NCBI RefSeq assembly: GCF_000255655.1
Contig: NZ_JH636437.1
Coordinates: 353-64,352, forward strand
Length of the DNA stretch: 64,000 nucleotides
Direction: 5' to 3'
Source: Schlesneria paludicola DSM 18645
GTDB lineage: Bacteria > Planctomycetota > Planctomycetia > Planctomycetales > Planctomycetaceae
This document shows, piece by piece, positions 24,788 to 34,500 of the stretch (position 1 is the stretch's first letter; each line of letters starts with the position of its first letter). Position numbers and translations under genes: made by a program. The notes under the pieces were generated by a model. The model had not been told where the DNA came from. It saw only the letters and a program-made list of their open reading frames with translations, and did not search any database.

Positions 24788-25717
24788 ATGCCCATAACCT
24801 ACGGAGCCGACTCCTACTTCAATGCTCGATGCGCAAGCAAATTCATCGTCAAGGCTGCCGACAAGGTCCAGAAGGCGACCGGGGTTTCGTGTGTCGTGTG
24901 CGTCACTCCTGTCGGAAAGGCGAAGTGCTGCTGCAACTGCTTTAAAATCGTGGATTGGACGGGAGTGAGCGGTGTCACGGCACCGTGCGGTCCGATTCAA
25001 CCCCTCGCACATGCTGATGTTCTTCTTGCGTCTTCAGATACGCAATGTGAACCACTGCCGCTTGTCGGGCAGTGCAATGGCTTTTTGAATTCTGTCGGTG
25101 TTGGCAGCGGATTGCTATTCAATGCGGTTCTCGTCTATTCGCCAACTCCGTCCCCGGGTTCCGCAACACTGACAATGACAGTCACGATTGCTGCTCCAGA
25201 GACGTCTGGATTCACGTCGACAATAGATTACGCTTCCCAGTCTTTCTCCTGTGCAAATGGCGGTGCATTCACTGTCGAGGGGTCGCCAAATGTCACGATC
25301 CCGGATGGATTTGGTGCGCCTTGCCCCGGAACGACATTCACATTTCCTTCAACCCTGACGGTTGAACCGTATGACTGCATTCCACCGTCAAGCAGTTCCA
25401 GCTCGTCAAGTAGTTCGAGTAGCAGTTCGTCGAGTTCGTCATCGAGTTCAAGTTCCTCCAGTAGTTCGAGCAGCTCTTCAAGTTCCTCATCGTCGTCGAG
25501 CAGTGAAGAGTGCGCAGGAACATGCATCTATTCCGCGGTCCCGGGGGTTGGCCCGGGCGGAAGCAACTTGGTATGGCGGGCCATATCGAGCACATGTCTT
25601 GAGTCTTGCGCGGGATGCTTTCCTGTGGACGCCGACTTTTACGCTCATTATGGCACTCCAGGGGAGCAAGGGGACACAATCGAAGTTGCATGTGATCCAG
25701 GAGCAGGGCCAGCATGA
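24788..25717 (+). CDS. Cys-rich paralogue 3 with 39-residue poly-Ser tract
   Basis: This is a 309-residue protein from ATG 24788, with GAGAAG upstream. The N-terminus carries FNARCASKF, GVSCVVCVTPV and KCCCNCF, matching the gene at 23463. A beta-rich middle (SATLTMTVTIAAPE) is followed by 39 uninterrupted Ser (25388-25504) and a Cys-containing C-terminal domain (EECAGTCIYSAVPGVGPGG). The serines are encoded by a mixture of AGY and TCN codons. The tract may be a flexible stalk or an O-glycosylation target. The stop overlaps the start of a glycosyltransferase-like gene. Confidence 0.6.
   Translation: MPITYGADSYFNARCASKFIVKAADKVQKATGVSCVVCVTPVGKAKCCCNCFKIVDWTGVSGVTAPCGPIQPLAHADVLLASSDTQCEPLPLVGQCNGFLNSVGVGSGLLFNAVLVYSPTPSPGSATLTMTVTIAAPETSGFTSTIDYASQSFSCANGGAFTVEGSPNVTIPDGFGAPCPGTTFTFPSTLTVEPYDCIPPSSSSSSSSSSSSSSSSSSSSSSSSSSSSSSSSSSSSSSSEECAGTCIYSAVPGVGPGGSNLVWRAISSTCLESCAGCFPVDADFYAHYGTPGEQGDTIEVACDPGAGPA
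25388..25504 (+). repeat. Poly-serine coding tract with mixed codons
   Basis: Thirty-nine consecutive serine codons alternate irregularly between AGC, AGT, TCG, TCA, TCC and TCT. A slipped trinucleotide repeat would give one codon family, so selection on the serine run at protein level is the better explanation. Shorter runs of the same kind occur at 23230-23277 and 23323-23355. Confidence 0.85.
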
Positions 25718-27024
25718 GTTGCAGTCACGTCAGTTTTATCCACCGCCGACAGGGGCTTCCGGATCTGCCCATCTTCCACTGCGAGAACGGTGGCCGGTGC
25801 ATTCGCAATGCATCCGACTTGACGCGGATCAAGAATTTACCAGACGTCAAAGTGTGCTCGGGAGAGATTTCGCGCGAAATCATCGTCGCGTCCTCGAAGC
25901 GGCCGAAAGCAAACTTCGCCTACTTCACGGGCACAAATCGCGGAGGGCAGGACAATGCCATCATCGCCACGATGCTCCGGTCGATGCGGGAAGCGGGGGT
26001 AAAGGAAGATCTGCATGTGTTCAGCCCCGAGCCCGTCGCCGGTGCGATCCACCACAAGATCAAACAGGGTTATCCGTGGAAGCATCACATGGCGAAGTTG
26101 GAGTTTCTCGCGGAACTCACGGGTTCGTCGTATGACTACTGCGTCTGGCTGGACTCCGACAACTACTTCACTCGAGACCCGGGTGATCTGAAGCCTCTGA
26201 TTCGCGAAAATCCGCTTTGGGTTCAAATGGAGTCCGACGCGACGTCGCCCAAGGTCCGACAAAAGGACTGGTATTCACTGAGCTATCCGCAGTTGGTGGC
26301 GCTCTTCCGCGAAGAGGGTGTGAAGTCGCCCGCCGTGTGGAACTCGAACGGCGGATTCTGGATCGTGCGAACATCTGAAATCGTGCGTGTCGTGAGCAAG
26401 GCCTTCGAGCTTTACGAACGTTTTCACGCGAAAGGCTGGAAGAACGCTCCGGACGAAATGGTTCTTGCCTGCATCGGAGCCATGTGGGTGGATGACCCAT
26501 ACTTGAACACGAACGAACGCACGTGCGACATCTGGGCCTGTGACTGGATCGGTCGCTATCGCGATCGCATCCCCGACGGTCGCCCCTGGTTGTACGAGGA
26601 TTGGCTCAACGGATCGACTCGTACCATCAACCCCGCGATCGTCCACGCCATGCGGTCAAAGACCGCGATGGCGATCGGCAGAGACGTGTCACGACCACAG
26701 CCAATCATTGTTCCACCGAGAGAACCCGTCGGAACGAAGCTGAAAGACGTCATCGAAGAATGCGGCCTGAAACAACCCGCCGGATGCTCGTGCAACACAT
26801 GGGTCATTCGGATGGATCAATGGGGCATCGACGGTTGCGAGGCAAACCGACCCGCGATTCTTGAACATCTTGCGGACGCATCCAAGAAATCAGGCTGGAT
26901 GGATATGCTCAAAGTGGTTGCCCATGGATACCTGACGACCAACAGTTTGCTGGATGAGGCGATCAAACGGGCCAACCAGACCCAATCCGTTTCTCGAACC
27001 CAACTCGAGCCTGTTTCTTCGTAA
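25714..27024 (+). CDS. Glycosyltransferase-like protein with DXD motif
   Basis: This is a 436-residue protein starting in an ATGA overlap with the poly-Ser gene. The N-terminus is Cys-rich (CSHVSFIHRRQGLPDLPIFH). The central part looks like a GT-A fold transferase: SYDYCVWLDSDNYFTRDP, where DSD fits the DXD metal and nucleotide-sugar site; WNSNGGFWIVRTSEIVRVVS; and APDEMVLACIGAMWVDDP, as in such enzymes. A C-terminal block (GCSCNTWVIRMDQWGIDGCE) may be a small Cys-containing binding domain. The coupled location suggests it could modify the Ser-rich tail proteins. Modification of cell surface glycan by the prophage is the alternative. Confidence 0.7.
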   Translation: MSCSHVSFIHRRQGLPDLPIFHCENGGRCIRNASDLTRIKNLPDVKVCSGEISREIIVASSKRPKANFAYFTGTNRGGQDNAIIATMLRSMREAGVKEDLHVFSPEPVAGAIHHKIKQGYPWKHHMAKLEFLAELTGSSYDYCVWLDSDNYFTRDPGDLKPLIRENPLWVQMESDATSPKVRQKDWYSLSYPQLVALFREEGVKSPAVWNSNGGFWIVRTSEIVRVVSKAFELYERFHAKGWKNAPDEMVLACIGAMWVDDPYLNTNERTCDIWACDWIGRYRDRIPDGRPWLYEDWLNGSTRTINPAIVHAMRSKTAMAIGRDVSRPQPIIVPPREPVGTKLKDVIEECGLKQPAGCSCNTWVIRMDQWGIDGCEANRPAILEHLADASKKSGWMDMLKVVAHGYLTTNSLLDEAIKRANQTQSVSRTQLEPVSS

Positions 27025-27156
27025 CCGTTCACAGGCCGGGGAATGGCTCACCTTCCCGCGGCAAAAAATGGATTGCTCTGGTCGATGCACGGTGAATTTC
27101 AATGAACCGGAAAAAGTGCCTGTCGCCCTCTCTTCGGACTGTGAACAGTTAACCCA

Positions 27157-28482
27157 TTACCAACCAGCAACCCATACGACGAGGACGAGTGCAATCCCGA
27201 AAACAATCCGCAGGCCGATCGAACTCACATTGTTTTTTCGACAGAGGAATCGGGCAGGCGAGGGGCGCTGTTGAGCAATCACGGCAGAATTGGCGGCGGC
27301 TAGGATGACCGTCTTCTCAATGGCAACCAAGGTGTCGGAGAAATTCGCAGCATCGTCCGGCGACCACTTGGAGCCACTACTCAACGCCCCGTCAATGTTT
27401 GATCGAGCAGTTTGATGAGACAATGAATTGGCAGCCGCACGGACAGTGAAAAGTGTGGGAATATTCACTGCGGGAACGTACTGCCCATCGTCACCACGTC
27501 GGACAAAGTCGGTGGGTAAGAGCCGGCCTGTCACCGCCCATGACAGCAATTCCGAAAAGCCGATCGATGTGAATTCTTTGCCCGATGCCCAACCGGACCA
27601 GAAAGACTCAGAAACATCCTGATCGATGTTCGAATGGTCCGGAAAAGGAATCGAATCGAAGCCATTGAACGATGAAGGTAATCCAAATCCCCCCAATGCA
27701 TTAATGATGAAATCGATCGATGAGGCGTTCGTGATTCGTGACGTCGAATGTGAGTTCCCCTGCTCAAGAGATCGGATTCCAGGAAAACAAATGACGTCAG
27801 GCTGTTCTCGAACTTCCCCGTCCGAAGAAATTGACGACAAGTTCCCATCAGGTTTTGGGACGGCATCAAACGCCTCGCCTTGATGAGCGGGATAGAATGC
27901 GGCCTCAGGACCATGAGCCTCGAAAAGCACTCTCTTTCCATCACGCGAAAAGCGCAGTATTGATTCGACGGAATCCAGCTCTCTTTCTCGGGACGACTCC
28001 AGCAATGGCTTTAATCTGCCTGACACATCAAACAGATCCCCCACAAGATTTGCACGCATGGTCTGTGTGACGGCGGCTTGCCTTTGTTCCGAGAATGGCA
28101 AAAGTTCGACGAGTCGACGGATCGAACCGACTTGTTTCCAGTGGTCATCTGCGTGCGACTTGATTTCTTCATCGGGCCCGAGTTCGCCCTCAACCGCAAG
28201 TTGAATCAGATCGACCATTTTTAGCGGTCCATAGTCGCCCGCAGCGCCGCGACAAAACCATTCATCGCGGTCACATCGCCTTTCGACGGATCTGTCGGAG
28301 CCAACCTTGATCGAATCTCGCAGTTCGGTCGCTGCGCAGGCCAGGATCCAGTTGGATCGATCCGCATTCCGAACGTCATCGTCGGGTGCAATGGCGCCAG
28401 ACTCGACGAGCGACCGTACGAGCTCCAACGAAACAGGCCCAAACTCCTGTCCACGAATTCGATAGAGCCATTGATCTGACAT
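27157..28482 (-). CDS. GYF_2 (DUF4339) repeat protein with C-terminal membrane anchor
   Basis: This is a 441-residue protein; ATG 28482 is preceded by AGG. Two clear GYF_2 units are visible: WLYRIRGQEFGPVSLELVRS with a later SNWILAC, and WFCRGAAGDYGPLKMVDLIQ with a later HWKQVGS. A weaker third lies near residues 310-350 (SFWSGWASGKEFTSIG). The C-terminus holds one hydrophobic helix (IGLRIVFGIALVLVVWVAG). GYF_2 domains are thought to bind peptides or act as scaffold modules and are frequent in Planctomycetota. It is the first host-type gene to the right of the phage region. Confidence 0.75.
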   Translation of the reverse strand: MSDQWLYRIRGQEFGPVSLELVRSLVESGAIAPDDDVRNADRSNWILACAATELRDSIKVGSDRSVERRCDRDEWFCRGAAGDYGPLKMVDLIQLAVEGELGPDEEIKSHADDHWKQVGSIRRLVELLPFSEQRQAAVTQTMRANLVGDLFDVSGRLKPLLESSRERELDSVESILRFSRDGKRVLFEAHGPEAAFYPAHQGEAFDAVPKPDGNLSSISSDGEVREQPDVICFPGIRSLEQGNSHSTSRITNASSIDFIINALGGFGLPSSFNGFDSIPFPDHSNIDQDVSESFWSGWASGKEFTSIGFSELLSWAVTGRLLPTDFVRRGDDGQYVPAVNIPTLFTVRAAANSLSHQTARSNIDGALSSGSKWSPDDAANFSDTLVAIEKTVILAAANSAVIAQQRPSPARFLCRKNNVSSIGLRIVFGIALVLVVWVAGW

Positions 28483-28772
28483 GTTATCGCCTGGGAATCT
28501 CGTCTGACCGACCGTTAATCATTCACGGGCTGGGGACTGACGCATTTTCATCGCAGAAGACCTGTGACACCGCGTGGTGCGTTTGCAATCAAGTCACACT
28601 GTGCCAATGAAAATAGACCTGGCCCATCCACCCTGGCTCATGACTCGCTTCAACTGTCAGGCTTTCGAAACGGACCAAGCACTGTTCAATCCAGTTCACA
28701 CGCCCAAACAACTTGCACCTACGGTAAACTTAGCTCAAAAACCAGCCGGCGGTCTCGCTATTCCTGACACGG

Positions 28773-28865
28773 CCTGTTGAAACAAGTGCAACGGGCTCCG
28801 CGTCCAGGCTCCAAACACCATGACGGCGTGAACGTCAGTGTGCCTGCTCTGGTGCGTTCAACAGG
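28773..28865. repeat. Dispersed palindromic repeat, copy B
   Basis: The ends are CCTGTTGAA and TTCAACAGG, a perfect nine-base inverted repeat. Inside are GGGCTCCGC, then CCATGACGGCGTGAACGTC, then GTGTGCCTG, in the same order as the other copies. It lies in a 664-base gap (28483-29146) between two convergent-spaced leftward genes that also contains copy C and no recognisable gene. Confidence 0.68.
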
Positions 28866-29039
28866 TGGTGAGTGCCCACACCCAAGCCGGATAAACCGGT
28901 TGTAATGAAAGCACTGCCACCAAGGCAGCCACTGAACGGCGATTTCGGCATAGGGATCCAACAACAGGCTCGCCCGTAACAACATCTTTCAGAACACTGA
29001 GAAACCGGAAGGACTTTTTGAAACCAAGTTGCCTAACCG

Positions 29040-29126
29040 CCTGTTGAAGTAACGGGGACTGTCTCCGCCCAGATTAGAAAACGCCATGACATCGTGAACG
29101 CCAAGTTGCCCGTCCCCCTTACTTCA
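29040..29126. repeat. Dispersed palindromic repeat, copy C
   Basis: TGAAGTAACGGGGAC at 29045-29059 pairs with GTCCCCCTTACTTCA at 29112-29126 with one mismatch. Inside lie CTGTCTCCGCC and CCATGACATCGTGAACGCC. It is close to copy B and just downstream of the diguanylate cyclase gene (read leftward), in a noncoding gap. Confidence 0.68.
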
Positions 29127-29146
29127 CGACACATCCTTGCAGATCG

Positions 29147-30073
29147 CTACGTCATGCCATTCAATACCCGAAAGCACGACTGATCTTGGCCGGCTCGCTT
29201 CGCGGCATACATCGCTTCGTCGGCTTGTCGTAAGCATTCGGTTGGATCGAGCGTTGGGCACTCAAGAAGATCCGTCGCACGGATCGTCACAACGCCCAGG
29301 CTGAACGTCAGTGTTGGATAGGTTTGCGCGAGTTCGATTCGGAGTGAACTTCGCAATCTCTCAAAGATTAGCGGGATTTCGTCGAATTCCGTGCCGGACA
29401 GGACAAGCACAAACTCGTCACCACCGAGACGCCCGACGGCATCGTAGGTGCGAGTCTGTGCTCGGAGAGCGGCCGCGATCCGCTGCAACGCCATATCGCC
29501 GGCGAGATGCCCCTGCTGATCGTTGATTGCTTTGAACCCGTCACAATCAAGTAGCGCAAGGGCAAACGAACGACTCGACCGACGCGTTCGTTCCAGTTCG
29601 GCTTCAAGGATTTCGAGGATTGCTCGCCGATTGGAGAGTGAGGTCAGCACGTCAACGCGAGCACTCGCGCGGGCCGCATCGAGTTCACGACGCGCTCGAG
29701 CGCTTAAAAGCATCAAGGCGGTGCTGACGCTCAGCCACCAAATGTGCGTGGCGACAATGAGCCAACAATTCTCGCTGCTTGAACTATCCAATCCACAACA
29801 GACGACGGCTCCGATGAAACTGATGGCGAGCAGTTCCCGCAAAGATCCCCACCAGGCGGCAACGACAGTTGCCACGAGAATGAGTCCCCAGAATTCCCTC
29901 ATCAGGCCATCAGAGGCATACCGCGTCTCCCAGAGCAGTGCGAAGACACCCCAAAGTGCGCCATAACCGACGGACACGCAGGGCCATTGCACACACTTGC
30001 TGCGCATCACTTGATTTGGAACAAGCGGATCGGTCACGCAGGCTCCTTCGACGCACAAGGATAAAGCGTCCAT
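29147..30073 (-). CDS. Membrane-bound GGDEF diguanylate cyclase
   Basis: This is a 308-residue protein. The N-terminal 130 residues contain about four hydrophobic segments (VGYGALWGVFALLWE; FWGLILVATVVAAWW; LLAISFIGAVVCCGL; WLSVSTALMLLSA). The C-terminal half is a complete GGDEF domain: VDVLTSLSNRRAILEILEAE at the start, DCDGFKAINDQQGH, then an intact RLGGDEFVLVL. This predicts synthesis of c-di-GMP from two GTP at the membrane. No RxxD inhibitory site is obvious in the usual position. It sits beside the pilus-like cluster, whose PilB carries an MshEN-type N-terminus. Confidence 0.93.
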   Translation of the reverse strand: MDALSLCVEGACVTDPLVPNQVMRSKCVQWPCVSVGYGALWGVFALLWETRYASDGLMREFWGLILVATVVAAWWGSLRELLAISFIGAVVCCGLDSSSSENCWLIVATHIWWLSVSTALMLLSARARRELDAARASARVDVLTSLSNRRAILEILEAELERTRRSSRSFALALLDCDGFKAINDQQGHLAGDMALQRIAAALRAQTRTYDAVGRLGGDEFVLVLSGTEFDEIPLIFERLRSSLRIELAQTYPTLTFSLGVVTIRATDLLECPTLDPTECLRQADEAMYAAKRAGQDQSCFRVLNGMT

Positions 30074-30177
30074 CCGGTGAAAACGAAAAGCGGCAGCTTC
30101 GAAACATCGAAGCCGCCGCCAATCTACGTCGCTAAATCAAGAACCAATTGGATTTCAAACCGAACCAAACAGGAAGA

Positions 30178-31311
30178 CTAGAACGCCGCACTGTCCAATC
30201 TGGTTTCACCATAATTGACGCCATTCGACGTAATGAGCTTAGCCCATGTCAATTTATCAATCGCTTCGTTGATGAATTTACCGCTTCCATCACCCATGAT
30301 GACATTAACCCCACCCAAATGATTCGATGATGGACGCGGTGCAGTTCCTGGAGCCGCTGTCAACGTACGATTGATAACCCAGGCGTCTGCCATTACTGTC
30401 GTATCCAGCCATTTCGCCGAAACCTGATTCAATGCGTTCGCGCGATCAAACGTCGCCGTAGACCCCACGAACAGCGAGCCCGTAGGAGCTCCCGTTGCAA
30501 CTGGAATGTCGATTCCGAAACCTAAATGATTCACACCATATCCAGCGGTTACTGCAAGGCTGGAATTCCAGGTGCCGGCATTGATATTTTCAGCGAGTAG
30601 TACAGTCGTTCCGGTACCGTCTCCCGCTGCGAGATTTTCTAATGACGACTGGAAACTACTTGCTCGATCAAAAATGATACCAGTCGCAGCTCCGATATCC
30701 AGATCGGCACTGTCAACGCCGGTGAACCCATCGGCAGAATAACTCCCATTGCGATTCCAATCAATCAAGTATGGAGTTTGCGCGGCAGATGTGGCGCTAG
30801 GCTGGCCCCACAAAGTCGAGGGGATGTATCCAGAATTCACGACATAAGAGAGACCTCCTGGACGGCGGAATGAGTCCTGGTCATCCGGACATGTGAAGAC
30901 GGGCAACCATGTCAAATCAGCAGCCAAAAATTCCAGCTTGGTCGTATCTGCGGGATCAATCGGAACGGCATCACGTCGCAAGTTCTTGAGCAATGCAGCT
31001 TGATCTAAAACCGGCAACAGCGCGAGCGGCCAACCGACACCATAAATCGTCCCCGTCTGAGCTTCGTTTTTCACATCAGATGTCAACGTGGGGAGAACCC
31101 CATTGAACTGCGATGCGAAATTCTGCATCGACATGCCAACTTGCCGTATGTTGTTCAAGCATTCGAGTTTTCGGGCGGATCGGCGGGCCGACTGAACAGC
31201 CGGAGCGATGAGCGAGGCGAGCACGGCAATGATCGAGATCACCACCAGCAGTTCGATCAGGGTAAAGCCGCGGCGCGGCTGGCGTTTCACCGACATGCGA
31301 AGACGTGTCAT
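30178..31311 (-). CDS. DUF1559 protein with prepilin-type N-terminus
   Basis: This is a 377-residue protein from ATG 31311, chosen because GGAG sits seven bases upstream. RRGFTLIELLVVISIIAVLA is a type IV prepilin cleavage and methylation motif followed by the hydrophobic helix. The body has the DUF1559 features ECLNNIRQVGMSMQNF and the late SNHLGGVNVIMGDGSGKF (H-x9-DG type). The family is very expanded in Planctomycetota, with unknown function; surface or pseudopilin-like fibres are assumed. It lies downstream of the pseudopilin cluster. Confidence 0.9.
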   Translation of the reverse strand: MTRLRMSVKRQPRRGFTLIELLVVISIIAVLASLIAPAVQSARRSARKLECLNNIRQVGMSMQNFASQFNGVLPTLTSDVKNEAQTGTIYGVGWPLALLPVLDQAALLKNLRRDAVPIDPADTTKLEFLAADLTWLPVFTCPDDQDSFRRPGGLSYVVNSGYIPSTLWGQPSATSAAQTPYLIDWNRNGSYSADGFTGVDSADLDIGAATGIIFDRASSFQSSLENLAAGDGTGTTVLLAENINAGTWNSSLAVTAGYGVNHLGFGIDIPVATGAPTGSLFVGSTATFDRANALNQVSAKWLDTTVMADAWVINRTLTAAPGTAPRPSSNHLGGVNVIMGDGSGKFINEAIDKLTWAKLITSNGVNYGETRLDSAAF

Positions 31312-31591
31312 GACATTCTCCAGAGGAACAAGGCGACGGGTTTCTCGAGCAGGTGAGTAGAATTCGCTTCTGATCGAAGCCGCCATTCGACTGCGCCACG
31401 CAACCGAATGAAAAGTCTAGCAAATCGGAAGCCAGGTTTCCAATATTTTTTAAACGTTTATTCCACAATCACTTACAGAATTTTAACGGAGCGACGAGAA
31501 TCACAAAAACGTCGTTTTTACACACAAACAACCAACCCATGCATCATTTTGCATCACATCACACTCGTTCGGATAGGGCCCAACGTATGCT

Positions 31592-34500
31592 TTAGTTCAG
31601 AATTTGCCGGTAGAGAACTAAATCCTGCCATCTTATTCCATTTTGATTTGTCGCAACGCCCGTTGTATCAGTGTTTGGCCTAAAACTGAAAGTATTGACA
31701 CTGACCGGGAACGTTGAAGTCGGATAAACGGCTTGATCGGCTGTCGGAACTAGATTGGAATTACTGTTAACGTTGGCGACAAGCTGCTTAATTTGTTCTA
31801 CCGCCCCCGATCGATCGAGTACGAAGAACGCTCGCTTCGTAGGTGTATCAGTGAGCCGCCCACCAATCCTAATCGCAGAGGCTGGACTTGAAATTTCAGC
31901 CGCTTCGAAATATTGAACTGCGATAAAAACCCCAAAACTGTTCGAGCGAGTCGTGACGTTGTTCGAAATTTTTGAGAGCAAACGATTCTTCGCCAGTGAG
32001 TCTAGCGTTCCTATCGAATGCTCGCCCTGCTGGCCTATCTCGAACAGATGGCGTTGATCTTGGACGTTACTCGCTCCGCTTGGAGCTACGTTTATATCAG
32101 CAGGCAGAATACGCAATATAGAATCTTCCTTCTGACTCATCGGGCCACGGGAAGTAAAACTATAACTTCTGAATGGGCGAGAATTCGCGACGCCCGGCGT
32201 ATACATAAGCGTTATAGGGTCAAACCCATCACGCGATCGAAGATATTCAATCCACCAATCACGCGGCCCAGCATACGCTCGCGGCCCTGTAGAGGACGTA
32301 TCAACTGTATCCATCGAAGGCAACGAATTTGGCTGTATGTTCAAGACAAAACTATCGTCTATTAGCCCCGCAAGTACACTCGGATTCCGGATTGTATTGA
32401 GATTGAGCTGCCCCTGCGTGGTTGGCCATCCAAAATTTGTAGGCAAGCCGAATTGACTTGTTGAATAGAGCCGTAGGTCGGTATGTCGATTCATAGGTGA
32501 CGAGATTTCCAGAAACTCCAACAATCGATACCATCGATTGTCAAAATTCGGTGTCGCATCGATTGTTGCCGGAAAATCGGCAAGAAGAAACTTCGCCGCA
32601 GCAAACAACGCCCGCTTGTCGGGAACCGCGGATGTGTTAGGAGTACCCAATTGAACCTGATTCGCGGGGCTTTGTTTCGCGTGCGCCTGAGCGCGAGTAA
32701 AATACCAGAACTCATTCGCGTCATACCACGACTCACCTGGCATGGACAGACCTGGGCCCACTAGCGGGATCTCAAACAGCTCACCGATTGCAGCGAATGG
32801 TCGATCAAAGTGAAACTGCGAGTATAATGGCACTGGCGGCGAAGCCAACGTCGGATCGTATTTTCCTTGTCCGAGATAATTCGATAAATACTTTAGCGCC
32901 GGTTTCGGTGCCCACGAGGCTGGTGCGGGAATATTGCCCCAATATTGCGTACTTGGAAAGTCTTGCTCGAAGTCTGCCGCAAAGGGTTCAGACCTCACGC
33001 GACTCTGAAGCCTCGTCAACAAATCCGTTAGACTTCCTGGCGATGCTGTGTTGGCATCAGTAGTGCCCGTCAGCGAAAACAAAGTTAACCCACTCTTAGT
33101 TGCATCTTCGCCAAGTTGAATTCGATCAACCTCAATCCAAGGATTGTCCGCTTCATCTACTATTTCACTTGGTGAGCCCGTCACCGGGGGAGTTCTATGC
33201 GGATCAGCGCGACGCATGAGCCGAAAAATTACCGCAAGTGTAGTAGAAGCAGGATCTGGCGCGTTGACGCTATTCAACAACTCCCCGATCGCCACCCTTG
33301 GCGCTGGCGGCGTTGCACCATCAGTCAATCGATAGTTGGCAGCAGGATCGACGACCAGATCAAGCCGCGCCCCCAACGCTGGAATAGCCGCGGGAGCAAT
33401 TATCGTCGGATTTGGGGTCCCCGGGTCAATATAATACGGATCAACCCTTAAATAACTGGTCGGATTATTCATTTGATCATACGTTGTTGCATCACCGGCA
33501 CTCAGAATAGTGAACGTCCCACCTGCCGCAACTTGCCCGAGCAAAGGCGTCAACCGTCGCTCGTCAGTTGCAGGTGTTGCCAAGCCCTTTGGTAACACGC
33601 GAATTTGCCACGCGTTCTGCGTCGCAAAATTCACGGAATATGGTGACGCATTCTGCAAATCAATATACGTAAAAAATCGATCATTTTTATCATCATACTC
33701 GGTGGCAGGATGATTAAACGGCACACCCCCTTTGATTACCGTGGGCGCTTTGATGGCCAGAGCCTCACTCAATGTCAGCTGCTGTGCTTCGACGCCCCAT
33801 ACTTCACCACGCTGTGCCTCCGTTGTAGTATAGGCGTTGTCATCAAGACCCCAACCATCTCTCAAATCAGTGTCGTATTCGAATCTCGTAGCAACATCAT
33901 CCCTATCAATACTATCAACGTAATTGACGGCAAACTGCGCCATCTCCTTAATCTGCTTTGCAGTGTAATATGGCGCGGGTAGCGCAGGATTTGGATCTAA
34001 GGGATTCTGATCGAGTCCACCACAATACATATAGAGAAGTGTGTAAAGATCTCGCGCCATTGCTTGGCGATCCCTCCGAGCAAAATACTCCTGCTGTGCG
34101 GGCGAGGCGAAACCTGACACCGGATATGGAATATTTCCCGTAGGAATTGCAGCCGCCGGAAGAACCGCTGTGGTGCTTGGGTGCGCAGTCAAATCGCGAA
34201 ACTGCAACGCGGCCGGAGGAATCGCAGAAAACACCTCAGGAAATGCTTCACCGCTTGAATCAACTAGTAACTGATTCGCACTCAAGCGAAATTGCTGTGA
34301 CTGCAGCGTGGAATACCCGCTCATTAAATACCAAGCAACGCTACGCATCGGAGTATTGCCAACCGCGGTTAAGTAACTATTCTCCCAATTCCGTAACTGC
34401 TGCGTCGCAACCGGACTCGACGCAGCAGTCAGGCCGGTCGAAACTTTACTGAATTCACGACGCCCAGAACTTATGGTTGTGTACTGTCGACGTGTTGCTG

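Noticed and set aside
25388-25504. Possible CRISPR or tandem repeat array
   Set aside because: Irregular serine codons in frame without repeated units and spacers; it is a coding tract.
25228-25527. Leu/Glu-rich frame antisense to the poly-Ser tract
   Set aside because: Direct result of reading the serine codons on the other strand.
27025-27156. Possible attachment site at the right edge of the phage region
   Set aside because: Contains a short GGGAA/TTCCC stem followed by A-rich bases, but no direct repeat or tRNA fragment could be matched with the left side, which is outside the window.
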